A stretch of DNA of 64,000 nucleotides. Origin: Flavobacterium sp. MedPE-SWcel. GTDB taxonomy: Bacteria > Bacteroidota > Bacteroidia > Flavobacteriales > Flavobacteriaceae. The position numbers and the translations under genes were made by a program. This document shows, piece by piece, positions 34,438 through 43,121 of this stretch (the first letter of the stretch is position 1; each line of letters begins with the position of its first letter). Below the pieces are notes generated by a model. That model was not told where the DNA came from. It made no database searches and saw only the letters and a list, made by a program, of their open reading frames with translations. The DNA lies in contig MPCW01000006.1 of assembly GCA_001874325.1 (NCBI GenBank), positions 62,001 through 126,000 of the forward strand. The letters are read 5' to 3'.

Positions 34438-37400
34438 GTGAAAGAAACTACCAACAAATATTTACTAACTGCAATTATTACAGGATTGATATTTCACTCT
34501 GTATTGATACTCTTTACATTAGAGAGTACCTATGATGCGTTAATACATATGTTTTTTGGAAATCATTATGCTAATAGTTGGTGGGAGCCATGGAATTATA
34601 GTTGGTATACTGGTTTTACTGTTATGGGATACCCTCCACTAACTCATCAAGCCATTGCTTTATTTTCATATATAGGTGGTTTAAAATTCGGTCTGTTTTC
34701 AGTTGCTATTATCGGTGTATTATTGTTTATAACTGGTGTATTTCGATTTACAGTACTACTTACGGGCAATAGAACTATAGCCGGCTATGCAGCTATACTT
34801 GCTGTATTCTCTTCCTCTTTTATGGAAACCCTACACATATTTGGGCAATTACCTAGTATAATAGGTATATCTGTACTCATGCATGCTATGCCCGAAATTT
34901 ATCTTTGGTTACGGTCAGGGGAAAAAAAGTATTTATTTACATCGCTATCGTTAATTGCTGTTACAGTAACCTCACATCATGTTACACCTATATTTGGTAT
35001 GATCTTTTTTATATTTCCGCTAATAGGTATGGTTATATTAGATACTGCCCGCGACAAAGTAAATAGCTATAAACAAATTAGTCTTAAGCTTTTTATAAAA
35101 ACGCTTCTAAGCTCGTTAAAACGAATTATACTATTTGGAGGTAGCTCATTATTTCTAATCGTATTCTGTATTTTCCCTTATTGGATAAACTCCAAACAAA
35201 ACCCTATTACTCAAGTACCCATACCGCATGGTAGTCGTGATAATTTTATAGAGGTAACCTCATCAGGGTTAATGTTTTTTATCATTCCTTGGGGTATTAT
35301 TCTATTTTTACTTCCTTACATCTTTTATAGGTACTTTAGTAAACGATATCTTTTTTTCGGGTTATCATTAACATTACTTTTTATATTAGGTACAGGAGGT
35401 ACTACCTCAATACCACGAATGATATTAGGCGATACTGCTTTTGACATTCTTACACTCGATCGCTTTACATTATGGGGCTCTATTATGAGTTTACCTATTA
35501 TAGGTGAATTTATATATCGCTTATTTGAAGAAGATTTAAAAATAACTCTACAACAACGTTTTGGTTCACTATATCATCGCATAGCAGGAGGAGCATTTGC
35601 TATAGCTTTCTTATTTATGACATTTTTCACTGTAAGTCTTGGGTACTTCCGTCCTTTTCAGCCTCAAAAAATAAACATGTTACCTATTGTTAATTTCCTT
35701 AATCAAGATCAACATGATAAATGGCGATTTTTACCACTCGGGTTTGGCGATCAAATGGCATACCTCTCTACTCAAACAAATGCTATGACTGTAGATGGTA
35801 ATTATCATTCTGCACGTAGGTTACCTGAACTAACATCACGCGCTGTAGAACGACTAGAGAACTCTAAGTTTAGAGGGCTAGAGGGTATTGGGTCTTTACA
35901 ACAATTTCTTACTGTGCCAGAGAAGTATAATTTAAAATATGTTTTCTCTAATGATAAATTTTATGATCCTATACTCTACTTCTGCGGATGGCACAGACTT
36001 AGTCAGCTTGAAAATGGACTTATGGTATGGGAGAAACTTAATGTACAGCCCTTACCTAAAACATTACCTAAAGAAGATATACCATTATACCTGAAACTCA
36101 TGTGGGGCATTATACCTCTATTAACTGTTATTATAGCTTTCATCTTAAATATCCAGTCTATTTGGTTACAAGCATTAAAAACAAAAACATTACCCCAACC
36201 CTCTTTTTTTAAATATAGCGTATTGTATAACGGATTCAGAAAGCAAATGCTTTGGATAAATAAGCTATGGATTATTATAATGATTATTATAACAAGTACT
36301 AGCCTATACGCCATATATCTACATAATGCTACCCAAGTTAATCCTTCAAATGTAGTAAAAGCTTATTATGATGCTATTGACTTTAAAGAGTTCAATAAAG
36401 CACATTCGTACATTATACCCGATGAGAACTATCCTATTTCACAGTTTCTACTTGAAATGTCTGTTTCTGACGGTGTATTAAACTCTTACGGTAAAATTGA
36501 TGGTATTACCTTAGGAATATTAGAATCTAATGATAATCATGCTAAAATTGAAGCAAAAATTAAATGGATTACTCCACTAGAAATAATCAATACAAAACAC
36601 ATACATCTTTTAGAAAAAATAAAAGGTAAATGGTACATATTACGAGAGGATAAAGATCCTGACATTCCGCCAGATCAATTTTTAAGCACTAATAATACTT
36701 TATACCATAAACAAGGTCGACGTAGAGTTACAACACAACAAACACATCATGAAGATGTGATGAAACAGCCCGAACTCGAAATACTCTCAGCAAAACTAAT
36801 ACAGCATAATAATGAATACTTAATTATAGGTGAGATACAAAACATTGATAATGTACCTGCTGATGTAGTTTTAAATGCTACTTTGTACGATAAGTACAGT
36901 AACGAACTAGCCTCTTTTAATGCTAAAAATGTGATTAAGCATAAGTTATTACCCAAAGAGGTCACAGGTTTTAAAGTAAATTTTGAAGATATTGCTTGGT
37001 TAGATCAAAAATCAGCTAGACCAGAAACATTTAACCCTGACGAATATACTCCAGCAACTATTAACAATATTCCTAAAAGTTTTAGTATTCAAAGTGCAGG
37101 TAATGTAGCAACTAAAGATCTTTATAATAATGTAAGTATTACAGATTTACAATTAGTTAATAACGAAATAAAAGGCACACTATATAACTCTGGATTACAG
37201 GAGGTAACTGTTCCTGAATTATTAATATCATATTATAATGATAATAAAGCACTTATTTATATAGATCACCTTTATATTCAAGAAGGTATACGCATACAAC
37301 GAAAACAACGCTTTACCTACCCGATGCTAAATCTTACTAAAAATAAGGTATTACAATCGTCATTAGAGAACTGTTTTGTTAATGGACTACAGAATGAAGA

Positions 37401-37527
37401 GCTTGCTCGTACTATTTTACAAAAAAGGATTTATAAACATCAACAAACAGGACTACAAAAAGTAAATGGTAAAGGGTTCTCATACATCAAAATAGAATTA
37501 AATAACTTTATTGGTAATCCCAAATAA
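34438..37527 (+). CDS. Large polytopic GT-C-like membrane protein with periplasmic NTF2-like and FxLYD-like domains
   Basis: 1029 residues from GTG 34438. Residues about 1-410 carry about 11 membrane helices with the first luminal loop LESTYDALIHMFFGNHYA and YTGFTVMGYPPLTHQ, reminiscent of the PTPS-related/GT-C class of polyprenyl-phosphate-sugar-using transferases. Two more helices follow around residues 555 and 620. Then comes an NTF2-like domain (about 640-740: NVVKAYYDAIDFKEFNKAHSY) and an FxLYD-like beta domain (NNEYLIIGEIQNIDNVPADV). It probably polymerises or transfers sugar on the outer face of the inner membrane, using donors made by the divergent GT2 enzyme. Next gene starts at the following base. 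Confidence 0.7.
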   Translation: MKETTNKYLLTAIITGLIFHSVLILFTLESTYDALIHMFFGNHYANSWWEPWNYSWYTGFTVMGYPPLTHQAIALFSYIGGLKFGLFSVAIIGVLLFITGVFRFTVLLTGNRTIAGYAAILAVFSSSFMETLHIFGQLPSIIGISVLMHAMPEIYLWLRSGEKKYLFTSLSLIAVTVTSHHVTPIFGMIFFIFPLIGMVILDTARDKVNSYKQISLKLFIKTLLSSLKRIILFGGSSLFLIVFCIFPYWINSKQNPITQVPIPHGSRDNFIEVTSSGLMFFIIPWGIILFLLPYIFYRYFSKRYLFFGLSLTLLFILGTGGTTSIPRMILGDTAFDILTLDRFTLWGSIMSLPIIGEFIYRLFEEDLKITLQQRFGSLYHRIAGGAFAIAFLFMTFFTVSLGYFRPFQPQKINMLPIVNFLNQDQHDKWRFLPLGFGDQMAYLSTQTNAMTVDGNYHSARRLPELTSRAVERLENSKFRGLEGIGSLQQFLTVPEKYNLKYVFSNDKFYDPILYFCGWHRLSQLENGLMVWEKLNVQPLPKTLPKEDIPLYLKLMWGIIPLLTVIIAFILNIQSIWLQALKTKTLPQPSFFKYSVLYNGFRKQMLWINKLWIIIMIIITSTSLYAIYLHNATQVNPSNVVKAYYDAIDFKEFNKAHSYIIPDENYPISQFLLEMSVSDGVLNSYGKIDGITLGILESNDNHAKIEAKIKWITPLEIINTKHIHLLEKIKGKWYILREDKDPDIPPDQFLSTNNTLYHKQGRRRVTTQQTHHEDVMKQPELEILSAKLIQHNNEYLIIGEIQNIDNVPADVVLNATLYDKYSNELASFNAKNVIKHKLLPKEVTGFKVNFEDIAWLDQKSARPETFNPDEYTPATINNIPKSFSIQSAGNVATKDLYNNVSITDLQLVNNEIKGTLYNSGLQEVTVPELLISYYNDNKALIYIDHLYIQEGIRIQRKQRFTYPMLNLTKNKVLQSSLENCFVNGLQNEELARTILQKRIYKHQQTGLQKVNGKGFSYIKIELNNFIGNPK

Positions 37528-38760
37528 ATGAAAAAGAAACGCATTATAACATTATTTTTAGTTAGTCTTTGTGTCTTACTTTTCTCTTTTGTAACTACAA
37601 AAGAGAAAAGTAGTGTTATTAATTTTTCTTTATTAACTACCCAAAAAACATATAAAGCTGGTACAACAATCAAGCTTTCATTTAATACTCAAAATAATAC
37701 TATTGCTTCATTATGGGTTAAATCATCTTATGGAAGTATTGTATTAAATGGTACAACCAAGAATGATACTACTAGCTTTATACTACCTGATTTTTATGCT
37801 CAAAAAGCAGGTCATATTTCTTGGACATTAGTTAAGCAAGAAAACACTATATTACAAGGTAACTTTACTATTATACCAGAAAATCATGTAAGGCTCGAAA
37901 ATTATCTTGGCCCTCGGAGTATGCCTGTTAGCGATGGACATTACACTATGATGGTAAGTATACCAACTGATCGTTATGACAATCCTAAACCAGACAACAC
38001 ACTTACAAAAATACAATGGCAGTTTTTAGATAATATTACGCGAAAAACAATCCCTACTAAAGATTTCATTAGCTGGCTGCGAATTTATTCCCCTGAAAAA
38101 TCAGGAAAACTACTTACATCTACATCATGTTTAGGTGTTGAAACAAAAGAAACTGAAACTGATGTGTACCCTACAATACCTGTAGATTTTAAAATTGATT
38201 ATAGTCGTAATCATGCCTTTGCTGATGGTAACCAGACTACAACACTTACATCATCTATTATAAAGGATAAATTTGATAATACTGTGGGCGATGGTACTAT
38301 GGTTACTTATATAGCAACAACATCTAAAAACACTATTTTAAAAACATATGGAGCAACTATAAATGGAGTTGCTCAAGCAGAAATACTTAGTCCTGAATAT
38401 ACTGAAACATATACTATAAAAGCCTACATAGATGGTATGGCTGAAAGCAACACCATAAATGTTAGCTATAAACCTATAAAAACTGCAATTGAATATCTTT
38501 TTTCTGATGATAAACGAACGATTACAATAGGTCCTGTAAAAAGTTTTATGAACCAAATTGCTCCCGATGGCACTACAGTAACATTACAAGTATATCATAA
38601 AGATGAGCTTGTAAATACTATTAGTGAATATACTCGTAGAGGAATGGCTAGTTTTAAACTATCTGAAGAAGCTTACAACAAGTCAGAATACAATTTTACT
38701 ATTACAGTATTTGGTAATACCGTTACAACCGAAACAATACACTACAATGCAGATAAATAA
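37528..38760 (+). CDS. Exported beta-sandwich-like protein of unknown function
   Basis: 410 residues with an N-terminal signal/anchor (MKKKRIITLFLVSLCVLLFS). The rest is beta-rich and appears to hold several Ig-like or invasin-like repeats: KTYKAGTTIKLSFNTQ, then NHAFADGNQTTTLTSSIIKDKFDNTVGDGTMV (bacterial-Ig-like wording of A-D-G and D-N-x-V-x-D-G-T) and a last domain. The start abuts the stop of the upstream gene and the end overlaps the next gene, so it belongs to the same operon. It could be a periplasmic scaffold or surface protein for the polysaccharide. Confidence 0.75.
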   Translation: MKKKRIITLFLVSLCVLLFSFVTTKEKSSVINFSLLTTQKTYKAGTTIKLSFNTQNNTIASLWVKSSYGSIVLNGTTKNDTTSFILPDFYAQKAGHISWTLVKQENTILQGNFTIIPENHVRLENYLGPRSMPVSDGHYTMMVSIPTDRYDNPKPDNTLTKIQWQFLDNITRKTIPTKDFISWLRIYSPEKSGKLLTSTSCLGVETKETETDVYPTIPVDFKIDYSRNHAFADGNQTTTLTSSIIKDKFDNTVGDGTMVTYIATTSKNTILKTYGATINGVAQAEILSPEYTETYTIKAYIDGMAESNTINVSYKPIKTAIEYLFSDDKRTITIGPVKSFMNQIAPDGTTVTLQVYHKDELVNTISEYTRRGMASFKLSEEAYNKSEYNFTITVFGNTVTTETIHYNADK

Positions 38761-40300
38761 TAAAAACATATATAGAATACTCTTATTAACCTCTTTTATA
38801 GGGCTTAATATAGCCTTACTTTTTGGGATAAGCAATGTATTAGGTTATCTAAATACTGGCGCCGAAAGAACTTCTATGCTACATCTTGAAAGAGAAACAA
38901 TAAATACTTATTTACCTAAAGTACATTGGACTAGCCTTGAAAACCCTGGGCGAAAGATGGAGAAGCAAACTCTTGAAGAAATAGAAAATGATTATCTCTT
39001 TGCGTGGCATATTAAAAATAGAGCTCTTAAAACCAATAATAAAGAGGGAGTTGCAGACTTTTATACTGATAGCTCACGAGTAGCTATTTATAATATTATA
39101 AAATATAACAAAAAGCACAAAACAACGATTGAGAGTACTAGTATTGTGCATCATCCTGAACTAGAATTTTATAGTGCTGATGGACAACTTATAGTTTTTA
39201 CAGATAAAAATGTAATTGAGTATCAAAAAACGTTTCAAGACGAAAAGCTAGTTACAATTGTAAAAGATACGGCTACTTATAAGATTTTAATGCTTTTAGA
39301 AGATGGGTTTTGGCGCATACGTCATATGAAACGTATGGAAAAAAAGAATGTAAGTAATGACACAATTAATACCTCTACCTCAATATATACTGTAATGGGT
39401 AAGAAGATATTGAAGAAGAATAAACCATTTACAATAAAAGGAATCAATTATTACCCTAAAAATTCTCCTTGGGATATGTATGGAGATAATTTTAATACTG
39501 ATACTATTGCTAATGATTTTGATATTATTAAAAAATCAGGGTTAAACACTATCCGAATTTTTGTACCCTATGAAGACTTTGGAAAGGCAGATATTGACAC
39601 TACAAAAATTGAAAAATTGAGGAAAGTGCTAGATTTAGCAGAAACAAAAAAATTAGCTACAGTTGTTACCTTATTCGATTTTTATGGAGATTATTCTGTA
39701 AACGATTGGACACTTACCCATCGTCATGCTGAAAAAATTGTAACTACATTTAAAAATCACCCTGCTATACTAGCTTGGGATATAAAAAATGAACCTGATC
39801 TTGACTTTAAAAGCCGAGGTAAAGAACAAGTAACAGCATGGTTAGAAAACATTATTCCTTTAATAAAACAATGGGATCCTAATCATTTAGTAACCATTGG
39901 GTGGTCTAATACTGATGATGCAATACATCTTATAGAGCTAGTCGATTTTATATCATACCATTATTATCAAAACATCAAACATTTTACTGACAAACAAAAT
40001 GTATTACAAAATGCCACAAAAAAACCTGTAGTATTACAAGAATTTGGAGTGTCGTCTTATACTGGTTTCTGGAATTGGTTTGGTAATGATGAAGATGATC
40101 AGGCTGAGTTTCATAAAAAGATGCAAGCCGTTTTTAAAGAAAAACAACTTGCATTTATATCCTGGACGCTTTATGATTTCGAATCTGTACCTTCTGCTGT
40201 AGTAGGAAAAAAACCATGGGTAAGAAACAAACAAAAAGCTTTCGGATTTATTGATGATAAGGGGAACAAAAAACCATCTTATTTATATATTTCCTATTAA
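38747..40300 (+). CDS. Membrane-anchored GH5-like glycoside hydrolase with NTF2-like domain
   Basis: 517 residues from ATG 38747, overlapping the previous stop by 14 nt. An earlier in-frame start would lie deep in that gene. Residues 10-35 are a single membrane anchor, 80-200 an NTF2-like domain (YLFAWHIKNRALKTNNKEGV), and 215-517 a TIM-barrel hydrolase of the GH5/cellulase type: FTIKGINYYP, AWDIKNEPD (acid/base E349), YHYYQNI, and VVLQEFGVSS (nucleophile E432). As with BcsZ or PslG, it may trim or release the polysaccharide in the periplasm. The 3' end overlaps the convergent GT4 gene by 18 bp. Confidence 0.8.
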   Translation: MQINNKNIYRILLLTSFIGLNIALLFGISNVLGYLNTGAERTSMLHLERETINTYLPKVHWTSLENPGRKMEKQTLEEIENDYLFAWHIKNRALKTNNKEGVADFYTDSSRVAIYNIIKYNKKHKTTIESTSIVHHPELEFYSADGQLIVFTDKNVIEYQKTFQDEKLVTIVKDTATYKILMLLEDGFWRIRHMKRMEKKNVSNDTINTSTSIYTVMGKKILKKNKPFTIKGINYYPKNSPWDMYGDNFNTDTIANDFDIIKKSGLNTIRIFVPYEDFGKADIDTTKIEKLRKVLDLAETKKLATVVTLFDFYGDYSVNDWTLTHRHAEKIVTTFKNHPAILAWDIKNEPDLDFKSRGKEQVTAWLENIIPLIKQWDPNHLVTIGWSNTDDAIHLIELVDFISYHYYQNIKHFTDKQNVLQNATKKPVVLQEFGVSSYTGFWNWFGNDEDDQAEFHKKMQAVFKEKQLAFISWTLYDFESVPSAVVGKKPWVRNKQKAFGFIDDKGNKKPSYLYISY

Positions 40301-41488
40301 TTTTTCTTTAGACTTTTTTACGGGTTGTAGTGTTTTAAAATGTTGCAGATACATGTCTGTTATTTTATCCATAGATAGTGCTTGTGCCGCATTATAGTTT
40401 GCCATAGCAAGTTCCTTTCTATAATCATCATTATTTAAGATTCTCCCTATTGCTAATGCTAATGATGCTGTATTATCAGGATTAAAAAATTCTCCTTTAT
40501 AACCTTCATCTTTAACTAATAGCGCTAAATCTCCAATATCGGGCATTACAACAGCTTTACCATAGCTACCTGCCTGATGCAATACTCCTGAGCTACCTGT
40601 AGTAGCTGTATAAGGGAAAACTACAACTGTGCTTTCGGTAAAAATACGTTCTACATCATGCTCTTCTACATAACCTGTAAATACAAGTCCTTCTACATCA
40701 TTATACTTTTGTCTTACACTTTCTAGGTATCCAGGTGTATTTGGACTATCTGTACCTGCGATTATTACCTCTATATTTTTCATGCCCTGAGCACGTAATA
40801 TTTTAGCAGCTTCTATCATTACTTCTACTTTTTTGTAGGTGCCAAATTTTCCAAAAGCCATTATTCTATAAGGCCCTTTTGATAAAGTAAAATTGGGGGA
40901 TTTTACTGTCTCAAAAGAGCCATGGGGAACTAATACCACATTATCAGCTTTATATTTAGCATTTAATATCTCAACATATTTATTAATAGTAACAGCCACT
41001 ATATTAGCTTTCAGAATACATCTAGTAATAGACGATCCTATAAATGAATATATTTTTTGCGCTATTTTATTATTAGAAAAACCTGCTTGTTTTAAATCTA
41101 CCGTTTCCATAATATTATGTAATAATACTATCGTTTTAAAACCGACAAAACGTAATAACATTGGGAGTAATAACCCTAAGGCTGCAGGAATTTTTTTATC
41201 TCCAAATTTTACAAACTGTAAGTTAAAAAGTATTACGTCAGGTTTTTCTGACAGTACAGCTCTAAAAATAGATACTATTGTTTTATAGCTATTGAATGAC
41301 CAACATTCATTAACCTTTACGTTATCACTATTTTCAAAATCAAGCTGTTTTGGTGCTTTTGTTTTATCAGTAAGTAATACTAATTCGTCAATATCTTCTT
41401 TATTAACGAAGTTCTTAGCTAAATGGTAACCATACTCATTTAGAGTTACTTTACTTGGCGGGAACGATGTTACTATTGCTACTTTCAT
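40283..41488 (-). CDS. GT4-family glycosyltransferase
   Basis: 401 residues, GT-B fold. The N-terminus MKVAIVTSFPPSKVTLNEYG suits a GT4 acceptor domain. The donor domain has RIMAFGKFGTYKKVEVMIEAAKIL, VFTGYVEEHDVERIF and PYTATTGSSGVLHQAGSYGKAV. The classic EX7E motif is not clear, which occurs in some members. It would add a sugar to a lipid-linked acceptor in the cytoplasm. Site B lies in the short gap before its start. Confidence 0.88.
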   Translation of the reverse strand: MKVAIVTSFPPSKVTLNEYGYHLAKNFVNKEDIDELVLLTDKTKAPKQLDFENSDNVKVNECWSFNSYKTIVSIFRAVLSEKPDVILFNLQFVKFGDKKIPAALGLLLPMLLRFVGFKTIVLLHNIMETVDLKQAGFSNNKIAQKIYSFIGSSITRCILKANIVAVTINKYVEILNAKYKADNVVLVPHGSFETVKSPNFTLSKGPYRIMAFGKFGTYKKVEVMIEAAKILRAQGMKNIEVIIAGTDSPNTPGYLESVRQKYNDVEGLVFTGYVEEHDVERIFTESTVVVFPYTATTGSSGVLHQAGSYGKAVVMPDIGDLALLVKDEGYKGEFFNPDNTASLALAIGRILNNDDYRKELAMANYNAAQALSMDKITDMYLQHFKTLQPVKKSKEKLIGNI

Positions 41489-41547
41489 AATTAGTACTTT
41501 TAAGTTGATACACCAAATTTAGATTTTGATGATTTGCGAGTTAAGCA

Positions 41548-41582
41548 TTTTCGACGAGCGGAAGGTTAGCTTAGACGAATGT
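41548..41582 (+). promoter_or_regulatory. Site B: 21-bp-spaced direct repeat upstream of the GT4 gene
   Basis: TTTTCGACGAGCGG at 41548 and GCTTAGACGAATGT at 41569, a 21-bp period. The second repeat extends into the last codons of the upstream flippase gene. It lies 60-94 nt upstream of the GT4 ATG (41488, reverse strand). Confidence 0.6.
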
Positions 41583-42828
41583 TCTTATTACCGTGATAAA
41601 AGAAAAAGCATAATTGTACAAAAAGTAAAATTATCATTGCAATTATCTGAACCTGTACCACTTGAGATAGACTTTCATGAAAAAACACTATCAGTACTAT
41701 TTGTGTTAGTCCTAATAAACCTGATACTACTACTGGGAAATATTGCCCAATAGAAAGAAAGTAGTAGGCAAAAATATTAGCGATAGCGAAAATAGAAGTT
41801 GCTAAAGCATACTGCCATAACAAAGGAGCTATAGCTATATAATCGCTACCAAACATCAGTTTAACGACTAGTGTGGGGAATAAAAATGCTCCTAGTACTA
41901 TAACTGCCGAAAGAACTGTTATATAGCCTACATACTTTAATAAAATAGGTTTAGTATTAAAACCATCCTTTTTTAGTCGTATTACTTTAGGTAGTAAAAG
42001 CATAACAAACATCCAAGCAACAAAATAAACAACCCTACCTATAAGCGCTAAAGAAGCATATAAACCCGCCTCTTCACTTTCAAAATAGTGTTTAACTAAT
42101 AAAATATCACTGTTATTTATTATAATTTGAGTAAGCTCATAAAAAGCTGTGAGTACAAAAAAAGTAATAATAGGTTTTGTTTCTATTTTTTCAGACTTTA
42201 ATGTAATTGTCTTTATTGCAATCTTTCTTTTAAGAGGAATTAATCCAAAAAGTAAAGAAATAAAAATACCTATGGCCACCAATATTGAGGAATTCATAGA
42301 AGAAACTATAAATAAAAGTCCTAGTGTAATAAGTAACCTGCTTATCATTTCTGCCTGATAGGTTATAGACAACTTTTTTAAATCATCCTTTCCTTGATGC
42401 CCTCCCCTGTTTACACTCATAATAAAGTATATAGGGAGTCCTGCTCCAAATATTACAAACATTAAACTACTCTTAGTATTAAAAATAGCCTGTAACTGTT
42501 CACTCAATAAAATGATACTTATACCTATTATAGCACCTATAGCAATCGCTCTTTTTGACATCCATTGTACAAACACAAAAAACTTTCGTTTAGAGAAAAG
42601 CACTGCATATTTTGCTGTAACAATCTGAAAAGTCATTCCAGCAAAAGACACTATAAGTAAAAAAGTAATTAATACTGCTGCATCGGCAAAAGCCGCAGGG
42701 CCTAATAAACGTCCTAATAATAAATTATATAGATAATTCCCTGCATTAACAATAAGAATAGTTACCATGAATAACTGCTCTTTAGTAAGCCTGCGCAACA
42801 ACGGTATAAAGGTTTGAATAGTTTTCAT
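41566..42828 (-). CDS. Oligosaccharide flippase family protein (Wzx-like)
   Basis: 420 residues from ATG 42828. A longer frame reaching to a TTG at 42864 is excluded because that codon lies in the promoter -7 element (42862-42869). About twelve membrane helices with NAGNYLYNLLLGRLLGPAAFADAAV, the typical opening of Wzx/MVF-type flippases. It would translocate an undecaprenyl-linked oligosaccharide. Transcribed before the GT4 gene on the same strand, with a 77-nt gap. Confidence 0.85.
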   Translation of the reverse strand: MKTIQTFIPLLRRLTKEQLFMVTILIVNAGNYLYNLLLGRLLGPAAFADAAVLITFLLIVSFAGMTFQIVTAKYAVLFSKRKFFVFVQWMSKRAIAIGAIIGISIILLSEQLQAIFNTKSSLMFVIFGAGLPIYFIMSVNRGGHQGKDDLKKLSITYQAEMISRLLITLGLLFIVSSMNSSILVAIGIFISLLFGLIPLKRKIAIKTITLKSEKIETKPIITFFVLTAFYELTQIIINNSDILLVKHYFESEEAGLYASLALIGRVVYFVAWMFVMLLLPKVIRLKKDGFNTKPILLKYVGYITVLSAVIVLGAFLFPTLVVKLMFGSDYIAIAPLLWQYALATSIFAIANIFAYYFLSIGQYFPVVVSGLLGLTQIVLIVFFHESLSQVVQVQIIAMIILLFVQLCFFFYHGNKNIRLS

Positions 42829-42861
42829 TAGTTGTTTTTTTAGAAATTGGATAGTAGTATA

Positions 42862-42869
42862 CAAATGTA
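42862..42869 (-). promoter_or_regulatory. -7 element of the flippase gene
   Basis: TACATTTG on the reverse strand, 33 nt before the ATG at 42828. Its last bases form the TTG that would otherwise be an upstream start. Confidence 0.55.
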
Positions 42870-42895
42870 TCTTTAGCTTATAATAACTTGTAACA

Positions 42896-42930
42896 TTTTC
42901 GTTAAAAGCCTTTTAACTGTAGATGAATCG
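42896..42930 (+). promoter_or_regulatory. Site C: 21-bp-spaced direct repeat by the flippase promoter
   Basis: TTTTCGTTAAAAGC at 42896 (weak) and CTGTAGATGAATCG at 42917. It lies just upstream of the flippase -7 element. The divergent gap 42829-43121 also contains site D beside the other promoter. Confidence 0.5.
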
Positions 42931-43034
42931 CCAACAATGATTGTTAGGCTCTATTTGTACTCAATCCTTGATTCGAACTAAAACGACTTGTTTTGAGAGA
43001 AAAATTCTATATAATTTCCATCAAAAACATCTTA

Positions 43035-43069
43035 TATATGCTGAATGACCTTTTACTATAGATGAAATA
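43035..43069 (+). promoter_or_regulatory. Site D: 21-bp-spaced direct repeat by the TPR-barrel promoter
   Basis: TATATGCTGAATGA at 43035 and CTATAGATGAAATA at 43056, ending 52 nt before the ATG at 43122. The surrounding CCTTTTACTATAGATGAA (43049-43066) also closely resembles CCTTTTAACTGTAGATGAA at 42909-42927. Confidence 0.55.
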
Positions 43070-43121
43070 TTCATTGTTTGTACCTAACTTGCAATAACTA
43101 AGATTCATAAATCCAACTACT

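Noticed and set aside
41526..41753. Forward 75-codon frame across the GT4/flippase junction
   Set aside because: It overlaps the C-terminal coding region of the flippase gene on the other strand and site B. No recognisable protein features.
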